A stretch of 64,000 bases of DNA from JBBQFI01 sp038237805 (GCA_038237805.1 JBBRYI010000001.1:1-64000), one strand, 5' to 3'; shown: positions 53,337-62,129, numbered from the stretch's first letter. Numbers and translations are program-made. Notes: generated from the sequence alone by a model not told the origin.

Positions 53337-54890
53337 TTATGGGTGGATTTTTTCGATTAAGGAACGCGCTTCGCTGATTTTGATGGCGAAATTGAAACGA
53401 TCAAGGCCCTCAGCGGCGAATCCGAAAGTTGTAATACCAATCACTTCGCCGTGATCATTCACCAAGGGTCCACCGCTGTTCCCATGATTTATTGTGGCAT
53501 CAATTTGGAAGACCTTATTACCGAAAGCCGTCCGATCCACGTTACTTATCGCACCTGAATTTATCGTAGCAGATTGGCCTTCCAAAATAGGAAATCCGAT
53601 CGCGACAACGTGGTCTCCTGGTTGGATTCTGTCTGGATCGCCCAAAACCAAGATTTTGTGACCAGTTACTTCGGCCTTTAAAAGAGCTAGATCCGGTGTC
53701 TTCGTGTGATCAATTACGGACGCCGCGTGATGCTGTCCATTGGCATCGATTATTGTAACGTCCGTCATATTTTCAACGACATGATTATTTGTGATCACAT
53801 ATCCTCCTGAGTGAACAAAGAACCCTGAGCCATGTGCCCGCTCGTTGCCGTTCTTTACCGCAACCTCGACGACAGCAGGGGCCACTCGCTTGAAAATTTG
53901 CGCATCGTTTAACCCGTGGGCTTGCCGAACGCGGGCCGCTTCTGCGGACGCCCCTGCTGCTTCGAAGTGCTCTTCTGCATCGACGAAGTTGCCTTTCCTC
54001 TCTAATTCGACCGCATATTTTTGGGACAGACGGCGTATTTCACCCTGCGCACCGGCCTTCTTGTAGAGTTCTAGCGCTTCGTCGTACCGCGCCGCTTCCT
54101 CCATAATACGGGCATCAGCGAGAGCAGAACGTTTTTTCTCGGCCTTTGTCTGTTCCCAATGCTCAATGCGCTGTTGTTCCGCAGCTGCGAGTTCTCGTGC
54201 CGATTGTTCGGCCCTCTGTCGCCAGTTCGAATCGATGTGCACGCTCTGTGACGTTCCATTAAGTGACGCGATTTGGTCCGGCGTAAGTTTCGTTAGGTTG
54301 ATGTGGGCGATTTCTCCTTGGTCGCCGTACCGGAACGTTGCGGACCCACCCTCAGCCGATAGTAACTGAACGTTGCCGTAATATACGCCATCAATAACTA
54401 CTTTAAGCTTCGCGTACTCTGTTTCGGTAAGCCATTTACCGCTGACCTTCCTTTGGCCGGAGCGAAACCTTCTAACTTCTCCTTCAAGCATTCCTACCGG
54501 TTCACGAACATACGGCCGTGCTAGCGGCACTTTCGCAGCAATAGCCTCCAGTTCTGCTTTTTTTGAAACAAGAAGAGCTATGGTCGATGCGTTCGTGATA
54601 TTTTGAAAGTCTCTCGGATCGGAAAATGTGAGGATTCCAGCTATATACTTGATATCAATGCTTAGTGTTTTGCCGCTCCTGTCAGTAAAATACCGTTTGT
54701 ATCCCGAATCGTTCGGCCCGCGTCCGATTTCCGTCGTGAACGGCGTAACCTTCGAAACTTCGTCTGACCCGTAGTCGTAGTCGTTTTCAAGAACTAGCCC
54801 GGCTCCACGCGTTTCTGCAATCGGCCGAGCTACTGTCAATAATGTCGACAAGCTCAACCAAAAGGCCGCGGTTCGTTTCATCGCTAACAT
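53337..54890 (-). CDS. Exported trypsin-like serine protease with N-terminal accessory region
   Basis: 517 residues. Signal peptide (AAFWLSLSTLLTVARPIAET). Residues about 40-230 are a region of unknown fold containing VKVSGKWLTETEYAKL-like text (RKVSGKWLTETEYAKL). About 230-320 is helical, with a repeat-like DARIMEEAARYDEALELYKK. The C-terminal protease shows His in VITNNHVVENM, Asp in TPDLALLKAE and Ser in NHGNSGGPLVND. There is no PDZ domain, unlike the DegP-type gene at 40477. Substrate unknown. One motif copy at 54290. Confidence 0.88.
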   Translation of the reverse strand: MLAMKRTAAFWLSLSTLLTVARPIAETRGAGLVLENDYDYGSDEVSKVTPFTTEIGRGPNDSGYKRYFTDRSGKTLSIDIKYIAGILTFSDPRDFQNITNASTIALLVSKKAELEAIAAKVPLARPYVREPVGMLEGEVRRFRSGQRKVSGKWLTETEYAKLKVVIDGVYYGNVQLLSAEGGSATFRYGDQGEIAHINLTKLTPDQIASLNGTSQSVHIDSNWRQRAEQSARELAAAEQQRIEHWEQTKAEKKRSALADARIMEEAARYDEALELYKKAGAQGEIRRLSQKYAVELERKGNFVDAEEHFEAAGASAEAARVRQAHGLNDAQIFKRVAPAVVEVAVKNGNERAHGSGFFVHSGGYVITNNHVVENMTDVTIIDANGQHHAASVIDHTKTPDLALLKAEVTGHKILVLGDPDRIQPGDHVVAIGFPILEGQSATINSGAISNVDRTAFGNKVFQIDATINHGNSGGPLVNDHGEVIGITTFGFAAEGLDRFNFAIKISEARSLIEKIHP

Positions 54891-55245
54891 GGATCCTAAT
54901 TACGCTTAAATAGGCAGCTAGAAACATGCTGACTTGACGAGCCAGTCCTGTTTGAAATGCGATCGTTTAAGCATGAACGAGTCATTGAAACACACATTTT
55001 TCCGTGACCGGCCCTTCTTGCCGATCTGGAAGCGAAATGAACCGGTTCTCAGGCCTACATTATGGTTAGCTTAGACGACGAAGGAACCGACGCGGCTGCA
55101 TGCGAAAATGACGCCTATCATTCTCCGAAGGTGCGGAACGCTCTGCTATCATTCCAGCTCTGACTGTTACTCGTTAGTACGCATCCTGATTGCACAGACG
55201 ATTGATCTGGACAACTTGAACGAGCTCCTAGGAGCAACACGTAGG
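54891..55245. other. Gap without recognisable gene
   Basis: 355 bases upstream of the protease gene. No coding pattern, RNA fold or repeat stands out. It contains a near-match of the dispersed motif (ACTCGTTAGTA) near 55170. The promoter of the protease gene presumably lies here. Confidence 0.5.
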
Positions 55246-55662
55246 TTAGTTGGTGTCTAATGATGAAAATGTGAATGCTTGCACTGTGCGACGGGCACCG
55301 AAAACGTCTGTGTATTCATAAGTCCCGTCTTTGAGAACGCCGCCATTTGTGAATTTCATGGGCGAGCCGTCGAAAAGCTCGCACTTACATTTGATGGGCG
55401 AGCCGTCGAAAAGCTTTTCGAAATCGGGGTAGCCACTCAGGAACACGATGCCATGCCACTCACCGGCCTTACTGGACGAGGAGATCGTCACTTTGCCATC
55501 GACCAAAACTCCAATCTCGAATTTGTTCGCAGAATTCGAATTCCTCTCGATCTCGATCTTCCGCAATACTGTGCCGACTATTGTATGGTCGCCGAGTCCT
55601 CTAGCGTTCGGACATGCGAGAGCAACCGCGGCTGCTGCTATCATGCTGGTAACAGATCTCAT
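55246..55662 (-). CDS. Small exported protein of unknown function
   Basis: 138 residues. Signal peptide (SMIAAAAVALACPNARG). The mature part is mostly beta (HTIVGTVLRKIEIERNSN, GVLVDGKVTISSSSK, WHGIVFLSG) and holds two adjacent copies of LFDGSP(I/M)K, coded by a tandem repeat of about 23 bases near 55358-55416. No family is recognised. Confidence 0.6.
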   Translation of the reverse strand: MRSVTSMIAAAAVALACPNARGLGDHTIVGTVLRKIEIERNSNSANKFEIGVLVDGKVTISSSSKAGEWHGIVFLSGYPDFEKLFDGSPIKCKCELFDGSPMKFTNGGVLKDGTYEYTDVFGARRTVQAFTFSSLDTN

Positions 55663-55978
55663 AGCGTTTCCTTTAAGTATTTTCGTGGTTTATTTCTCGT
55701 AGGTCTGGTTCGAATACAGCAGCAGGTGTGCCTCTCGCCAACGCAGCTAGGCTTCACCGAGCGGTAGCCTGGCATATTGATTATTTCTCGTCTCAACCGC
55801 GCCAAATGCTGCTGTAGAAACCGTAATGACGGGGAGGAGGAAATTTGTCTTACTAGACGCACAGTTGCGCAAAAATTATTGGGGTTTCGGCATCTTGCAT
55901 TTACACGTTCAGGAAAAGCAAAGAGGGCGAACCTCTTGCGAGCGTTCGCCCCCTCTCAACCCCACATTCTCTAAATTT
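55663..55978. other. Gap with secretin terminator only
   Basis: 316 bases between the small exported protein and the secretin. Apart from the hairpin listed at 55915-55955 I see no gene or repeat. Confidence 0.5.
55915..55955 (-). terminator. Probable terminator of the secretin gene
   Basis: GAGGGCGAAC (55923-55932) pairs with GTTCGCCCCCTC (55944-55955), with two bulged bases. On the minus strand it is followed by TTTGCTTTT. It lies 24 bases past the secretin stop. Confidence 0.65.
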
Positions 55979-57832
55979 TCAAAAATCGCGATCTTTCGCT
56001 GTGCTCATGAAGCGCACTTTGCGCGCGGACTCTTCAGGAGCAGGCGGAATGCCGGGCTTTGGATAATCTGCGGCCAACTGACGCTGGGAGGTCGGCACCA
56101 GACGCACGGCGCCTTTGGCGTTGTTGCGCCAGCCGTTCGGATCGGCATACTCCTCGCCGCTGTGATGTAAACCGCTAATCTGATCTTCCAATCCCGTTCC
56201 ATAGCGCGCGTCGATGATGGTCGGTGTAACGAAAACGAGCAGATTACGTTTGGTTCGTGCATTCAACTTTTCCTGGAAGAAGTAACCGAGAAGCGGGATA
56301 TCTCCGAGTATTGGCACTTTGCTGCGCGCCTTCGTCTGCTCATCTTGAAGAAGGCCGCCGATAGCGAGCGTATCTCCGCTTTTGATCAAAACATTCGACT
56401 CGAGCGAACGAGTGTCAATAACCGGGCTGGCGACGGTAGCGCCAGCGAAGACAAAAGTCTGATCTCCTATTCTGTTACTGATCTTCGGTTTAACATTCAG
56501 CGTAACGAAGTTATCCTTATTTACCGAGGGAGTAACCTTGAGCGTGTTGCCAAATTCTTTATCCTGAAATCCACCAAAGACTGCTGTCGCAGTCTGTTCA
56601 TTGAAGTTCAACTGCGGAACTGGTTGAGCTCGGGTAATCTTAATTTCTGCTTCCCGATTGTCGGCCGTAACGATGCGCGGATTGGCTAGGAATTCGGCGT
56701 CAGCATCTTCATTAAGTGCGCGCAGGGTAACCGACATCTGCGGCGCCGAGAGGATGGCGAACTGACCGCCGATCGCCGCCCCGGCCGTGTCGAATAGAAA
56801 GTTTTTGAGATCAAAGCCCGCGAGCGGCGGAGTACCCAAGGTACCGGTAGTGACACCTTGGATCGGAATTCCATTAGCATCGAATCTTGGCACGGTGACT
56901 TGCGTAGCGGTGCCAGGATTCAGGACGGTCTGCGCAGGGACGAGTTTGTTCGTGTCCGGCGTGCCGAGACTGGACCCGCCGAACTTGAACGTTTGCGGAT
57001 TGGTCGAACTGCCGAATACTCCCGCCCAATTGAGACCATAACTTTGTCTCGGGTTTGCGGTTACTTCGACGAGTCGCGCTTCGATCATCACCTGCTTTGT
57101 GGGTTTGTCCATTTCCACCAGCATCTTGCGAATGTTGTCGATGTTGCCGCGCGTCTCCGCGTAGAAAATCGTGTTCGTGCGCTCATCGATCTGTGGGTCG
57201 CCTTTGCTAACCAACTGCGATTTGAGTAGTGGTGCCACCTCTTTCGCGCGAGCGTAACCGAATTGAAAATGATCGCTCTCTGTCGGCTCCGTGCCTTGTT
57301 CGGCGGCGGTTTTGACGTACGAGACGTTGTCGATCGTGACCATGAAGAGCGATTTCGCTTTCACGATAATGGCAATCGCTTGCAGCGCGGTGACATCTTC
57401 CAAACGCACCGTCACGGTTCCAGATAAAGCCGCAGCGTCGCTCACGACCATGTTGATTTTCGACTGACGCGCTAACAGACGCAGCACTTGGCCGACATCG
57501 TCGCCCTGAAACTCGCGCACGCCGACTCCGCCATTATCGGTAGCACTCGCATCTTCAATTCCGGGAGTAGCCGGCGTTGCCGCGGTTTTCGGCGCCGGAG
57601 TAGCAGCACCGCCGGGCGCCGCTTGCACCAACACCATGGAAGAATCGTTGGGCTCGGCTGCCGCGGGAGCTGTCGTATGGACGCTCTGCGCTTGCATGAC
57701 CGGAGGCGTAGGCGTCGGCTGCTTTTCTGTTTCGTTAGCGGAGGGCGCGCGCGTGCTGACTTGCGCTTCGGCAACGGACAACGCAAAAATCACCGCCGAC
57801 CCGCAAACGAACTGTTTGAACAAATTTGCCAT
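55979..57832 (-). CDS. Secretin (GspD/PilQ superfamily)
   Basis: 617 residues. Signal peptide, a Pro/Ala-rich linker (to about 110), an N-terminal STN-like domain (REFQGDDVGQVLRLLARQSK), an N1-type domain (FQFGYARAKEVAPLLKSQL, DERTNTIFYAET), and the secretin core (about 230-560: MIEARLVEVTANPRQSYGL, ANPRIVTADNREAEI, ESNVLIKSGDTLAIGGLL, VPILGDIPLLGYFF, LLVFVTPTII). It forms an outer-membrane ring for type II secretion or type IV pili. No partner gene (gspE, pilM) is in the window, so which system it serves is open; a pilus role would link to DNA uptake. Confidence 0.92.
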   Translation of the reverse strand: MANLFKQFVCGSAVIFALSVAEAQVSTRAPSANETEKQPTPTPPVMQAQSVHTTAPAAAEPNDSSMVLVQAAPGGAATPAPKTAATPATPGIEDASATDNGGVGVREFQGDDVGQVLRLLARQSKINMVVSDAAALSGTVTVRLEDVTALQAIAIIVKAKSLFMVTIDNVSYVKTAAEQGTEPTESDHFQFGYARAKEVAPLLKSQLVSKGDPQIDERTNTIFYAETRGNIDNIRKMLVEMDKPTKQVMIEARLVEVTANPRQSYGLNWAGVFGSSTNPQTFKFGGSSLGTPDTNKLVPAQTVLNPGTATQVTVPRFDANGIPIQGVTTGTLGTPPLAGFDLKNFLFDTAGAAIGGQFAILSAPQMSVTLRALNEDADAEFLANPRIVTADNREAEIKITRAQPVPQLNFNEQTATAVFGGFQDKEFGNTLKVTPSVNKDNFVTLNVKPKISNRIGDQTFVFAGATVASPVIDTRSLESNVLIKSGDTLAIGGLLQDEQTKARSKVPILGDIPLLGYFFQEKLNARTKRNLLVFVTPTIIDARYGTGLEDQISGLHHSGEEYADPNGWRNNAKGAVRLVPTSQRQLAADYPKPGIPPAPEESARKVRFMSTAKDRDF

Positions 57833-57944
57833 AGTATGATCAGAGAGTTGAAGAGTGCGAAAGGGGCTAAAGCAGGAAGCAGACCAGCCCTCTCCGGACT
57901 TTCTCGCGTGGATGAAACCGCGACGGACTGATCTTTATCTCGCC

Positions 57945-58712
57945 TTACGCCGCGGTGGCGTAACCGACCGGCTTGGTGAATTTGAGTGAGGGCATTTCGT
58001 TCACCAATTTTACCAGCCCGTCCTGCCATTTGTGGCTGAGTTCTTGAAGATACGGGTCGTCTTCGTCGAGCCGAGTGCGCAAATTTGCGCGGAGCGATCC
58101 GGTCTCGTAACAAAAAATATCGATCGGGGGACCAACTGAAACGTTGCTCTTCATCGTCGCGTCGATGGAGACGACGCCAATCTTGAGTGCATCGGTAAGA
58201 TCCGTCTCGTAACTAAAACCGCGATCGAGAATGGGCTTCCCATACTTGGTCTCGCCGATTTGTAAAAAAGGACAATCGCGTGTCGCGTGGATGCTGTTTC
58301 CTTGGGGATAAATTAGATGAACATCTGGCTGCGTGCCCGCAATCTGACCGCCGACGATTAGATGAATATTAAAGTCGAACCCGTCGGCCTCTAATGCGGC
58401 GCGGTCGCGCTTTTCGACCTCGCGCACTTTGGATCCGACATAACGCACAGTCTCATAAAGTGTTTGCCTGTTGAGCAGGTTTGGCTTTTCCGGGTCCTTA
58501 CCAGCAAGCAACAAATCGTCATCGATGCGCGCCAACGTCGCTTGCGTGAGCGAAAGATTTCCCGAGCCCATTATGCAAATGACGCGGTCGTCCGGCTTTT
58601 CGAAAATGCGCATTTTGCTGCGCATCGTGATGTTGTCCATGCCCGCGCTCGTGCGCGAGTCGGAGAGAAAAACAGCGCCGCGCTTGCACAGCATTCCGAG
58701 GCAATAGGTCAT
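57945..58712 (-). CDS. Anbu-type proteasome-like peptidase
   Basis: 255 residues from MTYCLGMLCKRGAVFLSDSR; a longer frame upstream only overlaps the next gene. Ntn-hydrolase of the proteasome superfamily: Thr2 after the initiator Met would be the nucleophile, followed by SDSRTSAG, then MRSKMRIFEKPDDRVICIM, FNIHLIVGGQ and SIDATMKSNVSVG. This matches Anbu (ancestral beta subunit, BPH-like), which forms ring or helical assemblies. Anbu usually sits with ATP-grasp, alpha-E and transglutaminase genes; here it overlaps a small membrane-protein gene instead (ATGA). Confidence 0.88.
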   Translation of the reverse strand: MTYCLGMLCKRGAVFLSDSRTSAGMDNITMRSKMRIFEKPDDRVICIMGSGNLSLTQATLARIDDDLLLAGKDPEKPNLLNRQTLYETVRYVGSKVREVEKRDRAALEADGFDFNIHLIVGGQIAGTQPDVHLIYPQGNSIHATRDCPFLQIGETKYGKPILDRGFSYETDLTDALKIGVVSIDATMKSNVSVGPPIDIFCYETGSLRANLRTRLDEDDPYLQELSHKWQDGLVKLVNEMPSLKFTKPVGYATAA

Positions 58713-59134
58713 CGCGGTTCTCCCGGTTCGATCACACGGCCGGAGACTTGGCGTATTTTTGTATGATGTGTGAGCACATGCACGCGTCCGTCGCTCCCGC
58801 GGAAAAACGCACTCAATGCCCAGCTGATAATACTGATCAAGATCGCGCCCCAAAACGCGCTCCCGAAACTATCGACGTGAAATCCGCCAACCAACCCCTG
58901 AACCCAGTAGAGCATCAGACCGTTCACTACCAGGATGAACAGACCGAGCGTCAACAGGATCAACGGTGCGCTCAAAATCAGCAGGATTGGACGAATGAAA
59001 GCGTTCAGGATTCCAAGGAGTAGCGCAGCCAGGATCAGGGCGCCGGCAGTGTCGTAGCGGATTCCTCGAATGACCGAAGCCGCGATCATCACGGCGATCG
59101 TGGTTATGGCCCAGCGGAAAACAAAATGTCGCAT
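58709..59134 (-). CDS. Phage holin family 4-type small membrane protein (PF04020)
   Basis: 141 residues with four transmembrane helices (AITTIAVMIAASVI, GALILAALLLGILNAFI, LILLTLGLFILVVNGLMLYW, AFWGAILISIISWALSAFF). This is the chromosomal holin-like family; despite its name nothing else phage-like is nearby. A charged C-terminal tail overlaps the Anbu start by 4 bases, so the two are coupled. The role is unknown. Confidence 0.9.
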   Translation of the reverse strand: MRHFVFRWAITTIAVMIAASVIRGIRYDTAGALILAALLLGILNAFIRPILLILSAPLILLTLGLFILVVNGLMLYWVQGLVGGFHVDSFGSAFWGAILISIISWALSAFFRGSDGRVHVLTHHTKIRQVSGRVIEPGEPR

Positions 59135-59236
59135 CAGAAATACTGGTTAGGCTGCGGTATCTTATGTCTGTTGGGAGAAAACTCCTTGCCAAATTTTTCG
59201 GTCACGAGAAATTCGATTTCAAACTTAGCCTAATCT

Positions 59237-59635
59237 GTGCCGAAAAAATCCAAAGATGTCCAAACCGAAAGCGCGAACGGCACCGGTTCGCGCGTAAACA
59301 AACCTGGCGCAAAGAAAACGGCGCCCAAGAGCGTTCGTACGCGCAAGAAGACGCCTGCAAAATCCGGAGTGGAAGCTAAACCCGCCCCGCCTTCTGACGA
59401 ACAGATTCGTTTGCGGGCATATCTAATCGCGGAGAAGCGCGCTCTACATTCAATATCCGGCGACCACAATAGCGACTGGCTCGAAGCGAAACGCCAGTTG
59501 AAGAAGCCGGTCTCTGAGCGCCGAGAAACGTGCTCGCGCTGGCCCATTCACGCGATTGATTCAATTTCGGGCACGCACTCCTTCACTTTTTGCAGAAGCC
59601 GATTAATCGCAAACGGTTTGGGCAGCAGCCCATGA
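59237..59635 (+). CDS. Basic protein with DUF2934-like segment
   Basis: 132 residues from GTG. The N-terminal 50 residues are rich in Lys, Thr, Ser and Pro (KKTAPKSVRTRKKTPAKSG). Then EQIRLRAYLIAEKRALH and SDWLEAKRQLKK, which fit the DUF2934 pattern (RAY...W..A...L). The last 88 bases are antisense to the end of the response regulator gene, so the true end may be earlier or frameshifted. Function unknown. Confidence 0.6.
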   Translation: MPKKSKDVQTESANGTGSRVNKPGAKKTAPKSVRTRKKTPAKSGVEAKPAPPSDEQIRLRAYLIAEKRALHSISGDHNSDWLEAKRQLKKPVSERRETCSRWPIHAIDSISGTHSFTFCRSRLIANGLGSSP

Positions 59636-59961
59636 ACGCCGGCTTCGCGCAGGAGCTCTTGCGCGCGCTTGTCGTCGCCTCTCGCAGAAACGAGCACTAA
59701 CGGCGGGACTGTTCGGGGCGGTTCGGCATGGGCGTAAACTTTGCCGATAAGGGAAAAGAGCATCGCGCCGTCAATCATCGGCATGGAAAAATCGAAGATA
59801 AACAGGTCGTAATTTTTCTGGAGCGCTAATTCGAAACCATATTCCGGTGTGGGCGAGGAATCGACTTCACAACGAAGGAATGAACTGAGCGCTTCGCGCA
59901 TAACGCGCATGAGTCCTACATCGTCGTCGACTACAAGAATTCGTTTCGGATCACCATTCAC
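59548..59961 (-). CDS. Single-domain response regulator
   Basis: 137 residues, receiver domain only. Acidic pair in ILVVDDDVGLMR, phosphoacceptor Asp in LFIFDFSMPMIDG, LVLVSARGDD, and the Lys in GLLPKPFAINRLL. There is no output domain, so it likely acts by protein contact or as a phosphorelay shuttle. No kinase gene is close by. Confidence 0.93.
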   Translation of the reverse strand: MNGDPKRILVVDDDVGLMRVMREALSSFLRCEVDSSPTPEYGFELALQKNYDLFIFDFSMPMIDGAMLFSLIGKVYAHAEPPRTVPPLVLVSARGDDKRAQELLREAGVHGLLPKPFAINRLLQKVKECVPEIESIA

Positions 59962-60024
59962 GAGTGAGACGCTTGCGTAAGTCGCCCGATGGTTTCAAGC
60001 TTTGTTTTGGAGATTATTACGAAT

Positions 60025-60270
60025 ATGAAAGATGCCATTGCTCAAATGAGAGACGCGTTGCGCGAGCGGCTGGATCTCATTGCCGACGAAGATAGCCGGC
60101 GAGATGCGCCGGAACATATGGAGCGCTTGCATCAGGTATCCGAACGCATCAGCGAGTTGGCGACGAAATTGCCCACACCGGTTGACCCGCGCCTGCAACA
60201 TTACCTCGCGCGGTGCAGCTACAGCAAAGCTTTGGAATTTCTTGAAGCCGATTCGCCTAACGAGAAGTAG
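60025..60270 (+). CDS. Small helical protein of unknown function
   Basis: 81 residues from MKDAIAQMRDALRERLDLIA (an upstream in-frame start at 59989 is less likely). Mostly helical and charged, with MERLHQVSERISELATKLPT and LQHYLARCSYSKALEFLE. A GGAG lies 12 bases before the start. Its C-terminal Pro-Asn-Glu is coded by a dispersed motif copy (60256). It converges on rpsD, with one base between the stops. Confidence 0.6.
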   Translation: MKDAIAQMRDALRERLDLIADEDSRRDAPEHMERLHQVSERISELATKLPTPVDPRLQHYLARCSYSKALEFLEADSPNEK

Positions 60271-60271
60271 C

Positions 60272-60883
60272 TTATCGGGAATACAATTCAACGATCAACT
60301 GTTCGTTGACCATCGGCTGCATCTCCTCGCGCGACGGGATGCGGGCGATCTTGCCACTCAACGCATCGCGGTTCGCCACCAGCCAATCCGGCACGGGCGC
60401 GATCTGCGTTAGCTCAAGATTGCGCAGCACGAGTTGGCGCGATTTCGGTTTGTCCTTGATCGTGACCTCATCCCCTGCCTTCACGTTAAAGGACGCGACG
60501 TTGACGTTTCTGCCATTAACCTGCACGTGCCCGTGCGAAACGAGCTGACGCGCACCGCTGCGCGTATTTGCGAGACCAAGGCGAAAGACCACGTTGTCCA
60601 GCCGCGTCTCCAACAACTGCAGCAGGGTCTCGCCCGTTACGCCGCGCTTACGTAAAGCGTTTTGAAAAATGCGGCGGAATTGCCGTTCAAGCAGACCATA
60701 TTGATAACGAAGCTTCTGCTTTTCCCCCAGCGCAACCGCGTAATCGGACTGCTTGCGACGCGAACCTTTCGGTCCGTGCATGCCCGGCGGATAATTTTTG
60801 CGTTCGAGTGATTTGGAAGGTCCAAAGAGCGGCACGCCATAACGGCGGCTCACTTTGGTTTTCGGTCCAGTGTATCTGCCCAT
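60272..60883 (-). CDS. rpsD: 30S ribosomal protein S4
   Basis: 203 residues. N-terminal RYTGPKTKVSRRYGVPLFG, then GMHGPKGSRRKQSDYAVALG and the S4 RNA-binding domain (LETRLDNVVFRLGLANTR, ARQLVSHGHVQVNGRNV). It lacks the N-terminal zinc cysteines, so it is the zinc-free type. rpoA and rplQ, which usually follow, are not present; a convergent small gene is there instead. Confidence 0.98.
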   Translation of the reverse strand: MGRYTGPKTKVSRRYGVPLFGPSKSLERKNYPPGMHGPKGSRRKQSDYAVALGEKQKLRYQYGLLERQFRRIFQNALRKRGVTGETLLQLLETRLDNVVFRLGLANTRSGARQLVSHGHVQVNGRNVNVASFNVKAGDEVTIKDKPKSRQLVLRNLELTQIAPVPDWLVANRDALSGKIARIPSREEMQPMVNEQLIVELYSR

Positions 60884-60914
60884 TTAAAGTTCCAGTTCGA
60901 TTTCGATGTTGAGG

Positions 60915-61556
60915 TTAAACGCGCCGCTGTTTCGGAGGCCGGCAACCATTGTGCGGCACCGGCGTGACGTCGCGGATTACAGTGAGATCGAGCCCGATCG
61001 CCTGCAGCGCACGCACGGCTGATTCGCGCCCCGCGCCGGGCCCCTTCACTAATACTTCGACTTCTTTCAATCCGTGTCCCATCGCCTGGCGCGATGCGTC
61101 CTGCGCGACCATCTGCGCCGCGTAAGCGGTGCTCTTACGCGAGCCCTTGAAGCCCACCTTGCCAGCACTCGACCAGCCAATCACATTTCCCCTCAGATCG
61201 GTAATTGTGACAATGGTATTATTGAAAGTGGAAAGCACATGCGCGATTCCGGCATGAATATTCTTGCTGCCCTTCGCTTTGATAATCTTCGGCTTTTCAA
61301 CATCATCGGGATTGAGCGATAGATTTTCCTTGGGCGCTTCCGGGGCAGCAGCTTCTTCCTTCTTGGCTTTAACCGGTTTCTTTGCCGCCTTGGGGGCTTC
61401 TTCCACAGCAGCCTCTGGCGCTGCTTGAGCCGCGACTGGGGCCACTACTTCTTCCACTGCGGGCGCGGGGGTCGCTTCGCTCGTCGGCCCTTTTGACTTC
61501 GTGGTTTTGGCTTTAGTCGCCGCTTTCGCCGGCTTTTTTGTCTCTTTGTCTGGCAT
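60915..61556 (-). CDS. rpsK: 30S ribosomal protein S11 with long N-terminal extension
   Basis: 213 residues; usual S11 is about 125-130. The canonical domain starts near residue 95 (KNIHAGIAHVLSTFNNTIVT, DLRGNVIGWSSAG, GSRKSTAYAAQMVAQDAS, VKGPGAGRESAVRALQAIGL, PHNGCRPPKQRRV). The first 85 or so residues are rich in Lys, Ala, Pro and Glu (KETKKPAKAATKAKTTKSKG, APVAAQAAPEAAVEEAPKAA). No alternative start fits a short S11, so the extension appears translated. It may be disordered and contact rRNA or mRNA. Confidence 0.95.
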   Translation of the reverse strand: MPDKETKKPAKAATKAKTTKSKGPTSEATPAPAVEEVVAPVAAQAAPEAAVEEAPKAAKKPVKAKKEEAAAPEAPKENLSLNPDDVEKPKIIKAKGSKNIHAGIAHVLSTFNNTIVTITDLRGNVIGWSSAGKVGFKGSRKSTAYAAQMVAQDASRQAMGHGLKEVEVLVKGPGAGRESAVRALQAIGLDLTVIRDVTPVPHNGCRPPKQRRV

Positions 61557-61576
61557 GAGATAAATCGGTTTCTGGA

Positions 61577-61972
61577 TTACACCTTACCGGCTTTCGCATC
61601 CTTGTTGCGGATCACGCCTACAGTTTTGCGCGGGCCCTTGCGTGTGCGCGCGTTAGTCGACGTACGCTGGCCGCGCACCGGCAAACCGCGCCGATGACGA
61701 ATGCCGCGATAACAATTGATCGCCTGCAACCGTTTCAGATTGCCTTGCACGTCACGACGAAGATCGCCTTCGATCTTCATTTTGCCGGCTGTGATCGTCT
61801 GAATAATCTCGTTCACCTGCTGCGGCGTAAGATTTTTCGCGCGCAAGTTCGGATCGATATTGGTCCGTTCCAAAATGCGTTTCGCCGTGCTCGGCCCGAT
61901 TCCATAAATGTAAGTGAGAGACGCTTCGATGCGTTTCTCCGCCGGAATTTCTACTCCAAGTAATCGTGGCAT
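61577..61972 (-). CDS. rpsM: 30S ribosomal protein S13
   Basis: 131 residues. Helix-two-turn-helix segment LTYIYGIGPSTAKRILERTN, then LKRLQAINCYRGIRHRRGLP, VRGQRTSTNARTRKGPRK; the basic C-terminus contacts the tRNA site. It sits in the expected order between rpmJ and rpsK. Confidence 0.98.
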   Translation of the reverse strand: MPRLLGVEIPAEKRIEASLTYIYGIGPSTAKRILERTNIDPNLRAKNLTPQQVNEIIQTITAGKMKIEGDLRRDVQGNLKRLQAINCYRGIRHRRGLPVRGQRTSTNARTRKGPRKTVGVIRNKDAKAGKV

Positions 61973-62015
61973 AAATGATTCGCTAAATTACTAACTCGCT
62001 AAATCGCTCAATGCT

Positions 62016-62129
62016 TTAGCCCTGGCGCTGTTTATGGCGCGGATTCTTGCAGATCACGCGCACAACATTCTTGCGCTTCACGATCTTGCACGCTTCACAA
62101 AGTCTTTTTACGGATGGTCGCACTTTCAT
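62016..62129 (-). CDS. rpmJ: 50S ribosomal protein L36
   Basis: 37 residues: MKVRPSVKRLCEACKIVKRK then NVVRVICKNPRHKQRQG. The Cys-x2-Cys...Cys...His zinc pattern is present, so this is the zinc-binding type. It lies between infA and rpsM as usual. Confidence 0.97.
   Translation of the reverse strand: MKVRPSVKRLCEACKIVKRKNVVRVICKNPRHKQRQG

Noticed and set aside
58709..59134. Prophage suggested by the holin family name
   Set aside because: The PF04020 family is mostly chromosomal, and no integrase, capsid or lysin genes lie nearby.
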